Part shown: positions 1 to 5,182 of the stretch, piece by piece
Layout of the letters: each line of letters opens with the position of its first letter
Numbering within the stretch: the stretch's first letter is position 1
DNA from: Deltaproteobacteria bacterium
GTDB taxonomy: Bacteria > Desulfobacterota > Desulfarculia > Adiutricales > Adiutricaceae
Length of the DNA: 10,697 nucleotides
NCBI GenBank assembly: GCA_031267005.1
Contig: JAIRZX010000473.1
Coordinates: 1-10,697, forward strand
Reading direction: 5' to 3'
The notes under the pieces: model-generated
What the model was told of the DNA's origin: nothing
Databases searched by the model: none
The model's input: the letters and a program-made list of their open reading frames with translations, nothing else
Translations under genes and position numbers: made by a program

Positions 1-117
1 AAATCAGGACATTTTAAATTTGTTCCAACAGGATAATGCGGACATTTTAAAATTGCTCTTAAATAATCCGGACATTTTAAATCTGTTGAAACCGGACATT
101 TTAAATCTGGTCTGACA
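1..117 (-). mobile_element. Probable IS21-like insertion sequence terminus (partial)
   Basis: Four direct copies of GGACATTTTAAA lie at 7-18, 40-51, 70-81 and 94-105, spaced 33, 30 and 24 bases apart. The last two share the longer core CCGGACATTTTAAATCTG. Read on the minus strand the block starts TGTCAGACCAGATTTAAAATG at 117. Known of the family: IS21-type elements begin with TGT/TGA-like ends and carry several short direct repeats at each end for transposase binding. I infer that the element lies to the left, outside the window, and ends at about 117, where A+T-rich sequence changes abruptly to GC-rich sequence. No transposase gene or target duplication is visible, so this could instead be an array of protein-binding sites. 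Confidence 0.45.
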
Positions 118-313
118 CCCCCGGCCGCTGGAGCGCCGCGCCGTCCCCGGCCGGGCGGCGCGGGGCAACCAGGCGCGGCGGCCTCGCCGGGCCCGTCGGA
201 CAGGGGCGCGGCTTCGGGCGGCAGTTCTTCGGGCAATCCGGAAATTATATTTCCATGCGCCCCCTTTTCGCGCAATTTTGAACACATCGTTTTTGCAATG
301 ATGCAATAAATAC
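118..313. other. Non-coding leader: GC-rich hairpin block then AT-rich segment
   Basis: No gene is seen here. A GC-rich part contains a strong inverted repeat (CCGCGCCG at 136-143 pairs with CGGCGCGG at 156-163) whose loop holds the self-complementary CCCGGCCGGG. From about 241 the sequence becomes A+T-rich and leads into the promoter upstream of the deacylase gene. A minus-strand reading frame crossing this block gives only a low-complexity Arg/Ala peptide and repeated FKMSG units produced by the DNA repeats, so it is not called. Confidence 0.6.
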
Positions 314-342
314 TTGCAATAATGGCTCTGCAAAGGCATAAT
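314..342 (+). promoter_or_regulatory. Predicted sigma-70-type promoter for ybaK
   Basis: TTGCAA at 314-319 and CATAAT at 337-342 are separated by 17 bases and match the -35 and -10 consensus at 4/6 and 5/6 positions. Transcription would start near 349, leaving a leader of about 146 bases. That leader has a hairpin (GCGGGCG 373-379 with CGCCCGC 386-392) before the GTG start. The hexamer TGCAAT occurs three times (294-299, 302-307, 315-320), the last overlapping the -35 box, which would suit an operator. Promoter activity is inferred from sequence only. Confidence 0.45.
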
Positions 343-494
343 TAATTAGCCCGAGGCGGAATCCACCGACTGGCGGGCGTCCCGGCGCCCGCTCCGTCCA
401 GGACGGCCGAGCCAAGGTTCTACGCGGTTTAACCTCCGCCGGAAGGCGTCCCGTTCAGCGGCGCCGCCGGACCCTACTGAGGCGGGAGGCTACA

Positions 495-1001
495 GTGTCC
501 GCCAAACAAGCGGCAAAGACCAACGCCGTAAGGCTCCTGGAGGGGTACGGCTACCCGTTCGAACTCCTGGAGGCAGAGGTGGACGAAAGCGACCTTTCCG
601 CGGAAAGGGCCGCGAAGGACCTGGGCCTGTCCGAGGAGCTCGTCTACAAGACCCTCGTGGCCAAAGCCGACAGGACCGGCTACGTGAAAGCCATGCTCCC
701 CGCCGGCCGGAACATGGACATGAAGGCGCTCGCCGACGTTTCCGGCAACAGGCGCGCCTCCATGATCCCTGTCAAGGACCTCCTCTCCGTCACGGGCTAC
801 ATCCGCGGCGGCTGTTCGCCTTTGGGCGGGAAACTCCGCGCGGGCATATTCATCCTGGACGAGGCGCTCATCCAGCCGTTTATCGTATTCAACGCCGGGA
901 GGCGCGGGCTGTTCGTCAAGATGAAACCGGACGACTTCATCTTGGCTACCGGCGCCGAGCCGTGCATGATAGCGCACTCCGCGGACTACAAGATTTCCTG
1001 A
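495..1001 (+). CDS. ybaK: YbaK/EbsC-type Cys-tRNA(Pro) deacylase
   Basis: A 168-residue protein of the YbaK/EbsC (ProX-like editing domain) family, the usual length for a free-standing family member. Such proteins hydrolyse Cys-tRNA(Pro) made in error by prolyl-tRNA synthetase and act in the cytoplasm. Visible signatures are the catalytic lysine context ELVYKTLVAKAD (Lys52), the substrate-pocket loop GGCSPLGGK at residues 105-113, and the closing strand RGLFVKMKPDDF. The GTG start at 495 is chosen because GGGAGG at 484-489 sits a few bases upstream and the family N-terminus (a helix followed by YGYPFELLE) fits. It is transcribed towards the DnaE relative and separated from it by 265 bases, so the two are convergent and not an operon. 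Assignment to the family is firm; the exact mischarged substrate is inferred from the subfamily. Confidence 0.93.
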   Translation: MSAKQAAKTNAVRLLEGYGYPFELLEAEVDESDLSAERAAKDLGLSEELVYKTLVAKADRTGYVKAMLPAGRNMDMKALADVSGNRRASMIPVKDLLSVTGYIRGGCSPLGGKLRAGIFILDEALIQPFIVFNAGRRGLFVKMKPDDFILATGAEPCMIAHSADYKIS

Positions 1002-1070
1002 CGGGCTCTGCAGGTTCCGGACGGCGGGCGACGCCAACCGCGCGCTCCCTGGAACCCGCGCCCGGAGAGC

Positions 1071-1094
1071 GTAGCGCCGCGCTCGCCGCGCTAC
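1071..1094. terminator. Inverted repeat between convergent genes, possible weak terminator
   Basis: GTAGCGC at 1071-1077 pairs perfectly with GCGCTAC at 1088-1094 around a 10-base loop, in the gap between the convergent ybaK and DnaE-like genes. The position suits a bidirectional terminator, but there is no T-run on either side, so an intrinsic terminator is not proven. Confidence 0.3.
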
Positions 1095-1266
1095 CCGATC
1101 CGTAAGCTGAAGGATGCGCTGGACCGCAAAAGCCTCCTCCCGCAAAAAAACCCGAGCGCGTTTCCTGCGGTCCCGGCGCGTTCCGGCTAATCGATCGCGA
1201 ATCGCCGCATCCCGAGACTTGGCGGAACGCGAATGTCAGCGTCCGGAGCCCAAGCCGCCCGGCCCC

Positions 1267-3753
1267 CTACGCCCCCCGCCCCGGGGGCGGCACCAGGCGG
1301 ATAAAGGAGTTGCGCCATTCCTTGAGCGCCTTCTCGCGCTCCTGGGGATTGATGTCGTCCAGGCTCATGAAGGCGTCCAGGAACTCGGTGGGGTAATGGG
1401 CCTTGATATAGGCGGTGCGGTAGGAGAGAAGCGCCCTGGAGACCGCCTCGGCCTTTGAGGGGGAGATGCGGGAGTGGAATACGAGCCTGTCCCAGAGCTC
1501 GGCCGCGTCGCTCTCGCTCAAGCCGTTCGCCTCGCTTAGCGACATGAACGGCGGCTTCTTGACCGCCAGCTCCGCCTTGTCGTCCTTGGCCATGGCGCGG
1601 ACCAGGAGCTCCGCTACGGCGAAGCCGCAGCGGGTGACCGCGTCCACGGCCTCGGCCAGCTGCTCGAGGTAAAGGAACACCCCCCAGGTGGGGGCCAGCA
1701 CCGGCGCCAGCGCCAGGTGGTGGCAGTGCCTGCGGGCTCCGCCGCGCCTGGCTTCCAGGTATTCGGAACAGACGGCGAAGTCGTTGAAGAGCGGGGGGTG
1801 CAGCGCCCTCAAGGCGACGAGATCCTGGAAGCCCAGGTTCTTCAGGGTCCTCAGCGCCCCGGCCACCCAGTAGCTGCCGAAAAAGGGTATGCCCGAGGTG
1901 TTCCCCTCGGAGAGAAGCGCCACGGTGGCCGGATCGTCCAAGGGGAGCGCCGAAAGGTCCACCCTGCCCCCGTTTTGCTCTATGAGCCTGAGGGACGCGG
2001 ACAGGAGCGACAGGGTCTTCCTCGGCGACACGTCGAAACGCAAAAGCCCGTTCTCCTCCACGCCCCGGGCGTCGAACTGCACGGCGGTCTCTGGCCTGCG
2101 CCCGCCGATGTTCCCGAAGTCCAGGAAGAGCGGCACGGAGTCCCTTATGAGCCGGGGGCTCACCACGAGGCTGAAGGGGGCGGCGGAGGCGGAGCGGGGG
2201 AGATCGTCCAAAACCAGGCACACGTCCACTATCTTCCGGATTACGGGATTCCGGTCGGCCGCCTCGCGGAAAAGCGAGATCTCCTTCAAGGCGGTCACCA
2301 GGGGGATTCCCGAGTGGTCCGGGAGCATGCCGCAGAGATCGTCCATCTCCTTCAGCGGGAAGCCGAAGGCCCGGCCCACCTCGCGCACCAGGGCCCTGCC
2401 GCGCAGGAGGTCAAGGGAGAGCGAGTGGGCCGCGAAGTGGGAGCCCCCGTACGTCTCCATGATGTAGCTGATGATCTCCGACGCCCGCTCCGGGGAGGCC
2501 TCGATCTCGATGCGGGGGTAGTCACGGGCCTCGGGGTTCACGAAAAACTCCGAGTGGAGCCCGTGCTCCACCGGGTCCACGTCGGTTATCCCCAGCGCCC
2601 AGCACGCGAGGCTCGAAGCCGACGGGCCGCAGCCGGGCCCCAGCACTATGCCCTGCTCCCTGGCCCAGGAGGCGTAGTCGGCCACGACCAGGACGTACTG
2701 GCTCGCGCCCACGGCCAGGACGTCGCCGGTCTCGCGCCTGAGCCTCTCGCGGTAGGGCTCCTTGGAGGCCTCCGCGAAGTCGGAGTCCCGCGCCTCCATC
2801 TCGGAAAGCCTCCGCTCCAGGCCATCCTTGGCGGCCTTGAGGAGAAAGTCGTCCGCACGCTCCCGGAAGTCCTCGGAGGGCCGGACCCCCTCGCCTATGT
2901 CGGGGCGCGGGGCGCTGAAGGCCCGGCGCTGCGGGAGCTCCACGCAGCAGGAGGAGGCGAGCGCCACCGCCCCGTCGCATGCCTCGGGGCAGTCGCCGAA
3001 GGCCTCCCGCATCTCCCCGGGCCCCTTCAGGACCAGGCTCCCCGCGCCCTTGAAGCCGGCCAGGGTCGCGTAGTCGTAGGGGGAGCGGGTGCGCACGCAA
3101 CGGAGCGCCTCGTAGGCGCCCTCCTCGGAACAGTCCAAACAGCAACACTCGCCCGCAGCCACGAGCGGAAGCCCCGTGATCCTCGCCAACTCCTTCAGCC
3201 CCTCCCGCTCCTCCGCTGGAGAGTCCGGCCCGAGCGGGCGGATCTCCAGGTGGAAGCGGCCCGGGAAGAGCCTGGCGTAGCCCTCGGCGCAGTCCCGCGC
3301 CCCCCGGAGGTTGCCCTGCTTCAAAAGTGCGGGGATCTCGCCCATTGAACCGGCGGACAGGACCATGAGCCCCTCGCCGTGCTCCTTCAAAAGCTCCATG
3401 TCCACCCGCGGGCGGTGGAAGAAGCCCTCGGTGTTGGCCCGTGCCGTGAGACGCACCAGGTTCCTGTAGCCCGCGAGATCCGAGGCCAGGAACACCAACG
3501 TTCCGGCCTCCTCGCCCGGCGGGTGGTCCCTCCGTCCCCTGGGGGCGACGTGGAGCTCCGCCCCCGGTATGGCCCGGACGCCCTCCTTGGCCGCCAGGCG
3601 GTAGAACTCCCAGATCCCGAACATCTGCCCCATGTCGGTCAGCGCCGCAGTGTCCATGCCCAGCTCCTTCACGCGGCTCACCAGCGCCGGGACGCGTATG
3701 GTCCCCGCCAGGAAGCTGTAGCAGGATCGGACGTGGAGGTGCGCGAAGCTCAC
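1267..3753 (-). CDS. Truncated, apparently catalytically inactive DnaE-like (DNA polymerase III alpha) protein
   Basis: 828 residues, against roughly 1,050-1,180 for DnaE1 or DnaE2/ImuC. Order: PHP domain (about 3-210), palm and thumb (about 340-580), fingers (about 600-800), then stop. DnaE landmarks are clear: GPGCGPSASS (372-381), ALGITDVDPVEHGL, FVNPEARDYPRIEIEAS (404-420), LVREVGRAFG, VQFDARGVEENGLLRFD (558-574), LPLDDP and SYRTAYIKAHYPTEF (777-791). The usual PDIDIDF reads PRIEIEA, so both palm aspartates are Glu (417 and 419 region); only the third (Asp574) remains. The GRGSxAGS loop has Cys for Arg. PHP ligands are also altered: HxH is H7-V-R9, TDH is TDM (39-41), and NDVHY-like is GECCC (201-205). 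The HhH, clamp-binding, OB and tau-binding regions are absent. The frame is intact and codon use matches its neighbours, which suggests selection. I infer a non-catalytic replication or repair accessory; a very divergent translesion polymerase is the alternative. GTG start at 3753 with only a weak ribosome site. Confidence 0.85.
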   Translation of the reverse strand: MSFAHLHVRSCYSFLAGTIRVPALVSRVKELGMDTAALTDMGQMFGIWEFYRLAAKEGVRAIPGAELHVAPRGRRDHPPGEEAGTLVFLASDLAGYRNLVRLTARANTEGFFHRPRVDMELLKEHGEGLMVLSAGSMGEIPALLKQGNLRGARDCAEGYARLFPGRFHLEIRPLGPDSPAEEREGLKELARITGLPLVAAGECCCLDCSEEGAYEALRCVRTRSPYDYATLAGFKGAGSLVLKGPGEMREAFGDCPEACDGAVALASSCCVELPQRRAFSAPRPDIGEGVRPSEDFRERADDFLLKAAKDGLERRLSEMEARDSDFAEASKEPYRERLRRETGDVLAVGASQYVLVVADYASWAREQGIVLGPGCGPSASSLACWALGITDVDPVEHGLHSEFFVNPEARDYPRIEIEASPERASEIISYIMETYGGSHFAAHSLSLDLLRGRALVREVGRAFGFPLKEMDDLCGMLPDHSGIPLVTALKEISLFREAADRNPVIRKIVDVCLVLDDLPRSASAAPFSLVVSPRLIRDSVPLFLDFGNIGGRRPETAVQFDARGVEENGLLRFDVSPRKTLSLLSASLRLIEQNGGRVDLSALPLDDPATVALLSEGNTSGIPFFGSYWVAGALRTLKNLGFQDLVALRALHPPLFNDFAVCSEYLEARRGGARRHCHHLALAPVLAPTWGVFLYLEQLAEAVDAVTRCGFAVAELLVRAMAKDDKAELAVKKPPFMSLSEANGLSESDAAELWDRLVFHSRISPSKAEAVSRALLSYRTAYIKAHYPTEFLDAFMSLDDINPQEREKALKEWRNSFIRLVPPPGRGA

Positions 3754-3824
3754 TGTGGATGCGCCTGGGGGCGCCGCCGCCTCGGGCCGGGAGGGAAGGC
3801 GGGAGGGGCCCGGTCTTGTCGGAA

Positions 3825-3922
3825 GCCTTAAGGGCGTTTGGCCGGCAAATTTATTATACAGCCTTAAGGGCTGAAGCGCGACGCTAATATTATATCGGCC
3901 TGAAAAGCTTCCGCCTCAAGGG
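3825..3922. repeat. Duplicated palindromic box GCCTTAAGGGC
   Basis: GCCTTAAGGGC (containing the palindrome CCTTAAGG) occurs at 3825-3835 and 3861-3871, with a third near-copy, GCCTCAAGGG, at 3913-3922. The first two begin 36-base units that also share TATTATA near their ends (3852-3858 and 3888-3894), so this looks like a diverged tandem duplication. The boxes surround the putative promoters of the DnaE-like gene, which fits binding sites for a dimeric regulator. The regulator is unknown; the box does not match a LexA operator that I recognise. Confidence 0.6.
3853..3919 (-). promoter_or_regulatory. Predicted promoter region of the DnaE-like gene
   Basis: On the minus strand two perfect TATAAT hexamers occur, at 3858-3853 and 3894-3889, exactly 36 bases apart. 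The distal one has TTGAGG (3919-3914) upstream at a long 19-base spacing; the proximal one has no good -35 box. Transcription from the proximal site would start near 3846, giving a leader of about 93 bases. In each case a GCCTTAAGGGC box falls at about +12 to +22, a position where a bound protein would block transcription. Inferred from sequence only. Confidence 0.45.
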
Positions 3923-3984
3923 TTACGCCTCCCGGCTGGGCTTGGCCGGCCGCGCGCAAGATCATGGGCGTCACCTGTGCACCG

Positions 3985-4006
3985 CCCTCCCCTCCCCTCC
4001 CCTCCC
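3985..4006 (-). repeat. CCCCT tandem repeat; G-quadruplex motif on minus strand
   Basis: A short microsatellite of the unit CCCCT gives, on the minus strand, five runs of three or four G separated by single A residues. This is a canonical parallel G-quadruplex pattern with one-base loops. It lies about 130 bases upstream of the proximal -10 of the DnaE-like gene and on that gene's coding strand. Folding and any effect on expression are inference. Confidence 0.6.
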
Positions 4007-4137
4007 GCCGTCGGGGAATCGCAATCCCTAATTCCCTGCCCCTGCGGAAAGCCTCGACATTGAAAACGGGCGCTCGGGTCGGTCGGGGGCCGGGGGCCGG
4101 TCGGCATCGCCGTCAGGCTGGCAAAACGATTGCTCTC

Positions 4138-4253
4138 CCGGAGGGCCCGAAAACGGCCTATAAAAGCCCGAAGAGGCCGGAAAGGCCCGGAGGCCCGGGG
4201 AGCAAGGCCCCGGGAGGGACCGTATGGGCCCGGAAGGTACCGTAAAGGCCGCT
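4138..4253. repeat. Degenerate 8-14 base tandem repeat of GGCCCGGAA type
   Basis: About ten consecutive units begin GGCC, GCCC or GACC and run into a purine tail, for example GGCCCGAAAAC, GGCCTATAAAA, GCCCGAAGA, GGCCGGAAA and GGCCCGGA. The units vary from 8 to 14 bases, so they do not encode a periodic peptide in one frame. Similar GGCCGGAAGGG wording recurs at 4790-4970 on the other side of the transposase remnant. No gene is supported here; the function is unknown. Confidence 0.45.
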
Positions 4254-4551
4254 GATGAACGGCCAATGTTTAACAAAACCCTGATTTTATCCAATAATTT
4301 CAAAGGTTTAGCCTTTAAAAAAATTGTCCCTTTTTCCGCCGCGGACTCTAAAAACGGCGCCAATCGAATCCTGGGGCCAACGGAGTGCTTCCGGTCCGTC
4401 TTCCCCCCCGATGCTGTCCCGGACGCCCCGGCCGTCGTCACAGCTGCCTGTCCCTCGGCAGCGGCGGCTCCGGCACCTCTCCATGAAGCAGCCCCCGCAG
4501 CCGCCGGGGACGGCCCGGGGGAGGACGGCGGCCCATGCCCGATGCCTTGAA
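4254..4551. other. Non-coding stretch, no recognisable gene
   Basis: An A+T-rich island (about 4256-4345) with a weak hairpin (AAAGG 4302-4306, CCTTT 4312-4316) is followed by a GC-rich segment. Short open frames exist on both strands but give low-complexity Ala/Pro peptides without ribosome sites or recognisable domains. It lies just downstream of the transposase remnant and may be decayed insertion-sequence DNA. Confidence 0.5.
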
Positions 4552-4806
4552 TTACGCCCGGACGGCCGCGATCGCCGTCGCGGCCGTCTCGATCAGCGCG
4601 TTCGCGTCCATGCCGTTGGCCTTGGCTGCCAGCGTGACCATCTTCCGCGTTTCCATCCAGTTTCTGACTGTGGCCCAGCTGTCGTTTCCGCCCGCCGCCT
4701 TGAGCTTCCGCCTGGTGTAGTTGGCGGACTGGCAGACGAGGCAGGATATGTAAATGTGGGCGTCCGTCCGCCTCTCGGAGCTATGGAAGAAGGGCCGGAA
4801 GGGATT
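4552..4806 (-). pseudogene. 3' remnant of an IS1634/IS4-like transposase
   Basis: About 84 residues beginning NPFRPFFHSSERRTDAHIYI and ending at a TAA stop at 4552-4554. The pattern R-P-hydrophobic-x-H-x-x-E-R-R-x-x-A-H-I, then RRKLKAAGGNDSW, matches the segment after the last catalytic Glu in IS1634/IS4-type DDE transposases, where R-P-[VI]-Y-H-x-x-x-x-R-[IV]-x-A-H is typical. Everything upstream of 4806 in the same frame is Pro/Gly/Ser-rich sequence with no transposase similarity, so the catalytic DDE core and start codon are missing. The last codons include a perfect 10-base inverted repeat (4561-4570 with 4579-4588). The family call rests on remembered motifs; that it is a fragment is clear from its length. 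Confidence 0.6.
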
Positions 4807-4881
4807 TTGGGCTCCTGGACGCCCGGAGGCGCGGGAAGGGCTCAGCGGGAACGGGACGCCGAGAGTCGCGGGAAGGGTTCC

Positions 4882-4908
4882 GGGGGACCGGGAGGGGACC
4901 GGGAGGGG
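4882..4908 (+). repeat. GGGGACCGGGA tandem duplication; G-quadruplex motif
   Basis: The 11-base unit GGGGACCGGGA is repeated head to tail at 4883-4893 and 4894-4904, followed by GGGG. This gives five G-runs separated by loops of three or one bases, a canonical G-quadruplex pattern on the plus strand. It sits in a purine-rich non-coding region (about 4790-4970) between the transposase remnant and the acyltransferase fusion gene. Confidence 0.5.
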
Positions 4909-5107
4909 CCGAAATGCCTTGGAGGGCCGGGGGACAGCCGGAGGGGGACCGGAACGGCTTCTGGAGCCGACGCCGCCCGGCATGTCCCGTAACGGCTTTA
5001 TGCCGCCCCAAGGCCGGGACGCGGTTCCGGCTAAGCCACCGGACGGGTGATTCATCCCCCTTCCGCCTCCCAGACGGCCTCCGGAGCGGGATTTTAAAGG
5101 CGCACTG

Positions 5108-5116
5108 TGATATCAT
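5108..5116 (+). promoter_or_regulatory. Possible extended -10 promoter of the acyltransferase fusion gene
   Basis: TGATATCAT fits the extended -10 form TGnTATnnT (TATCAT matches TATAAT at 5/6). Transcription would begin near 5123, about 60 bases before the GTG start. No convincing -35 box is present at the right spacing, as is acceptable for extended -10 promoters. Weak, sequence-only call. Confidence 0.3.
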
Positions 5117-5182
5117 GACTGCGGAAACTGCGCGAAATCCGGAAGCAACCCTGTTCTGCGGCGCGGGCGCCGGGGGGCCTAC

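Noticed and set aside
4..339. Minus-strand peptide with repeated FKMSG units
   Set aside because: The repeats are the translation of the GGACATTTTAAA DNA array, the rest is Arg/Ala low complexity, and the frame crosses a likely insertion-sequence boundary.
1002..1266. Frameshifted remainder of the DnaE C-terminus in the gap after the stop codon
   Set aside because: No HhH, clamp-binding or OB-like pattern was recognisable in any minus-strand frame of the 265-base gap, which is also too short for the missing region.
1717..3348. A 543-codon plus-strand open frame inside the DnaE-like gene
   Set aside because: It is antisense to a recognisable DnaE relative; the low-complexity Gly/Arg/Val/Pro composition and lack of a family pattern mark it as a high-GC artefact.
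3825..3922. Replication origin with iterons near the DnaE-like gene
   Set aside because: Only two or three boxes are present, no initiator gene or DnaA-box cluster was seen, and their position relative to TATAAT fits an operator better.
3985..4006. Possible CRISPR-like or iteron array suggested by the CCCCT repeats
   Set aside because: The unit is 5 bases with no spacers; it is a microsatellite, and no cas or replication-initiator gene is present.
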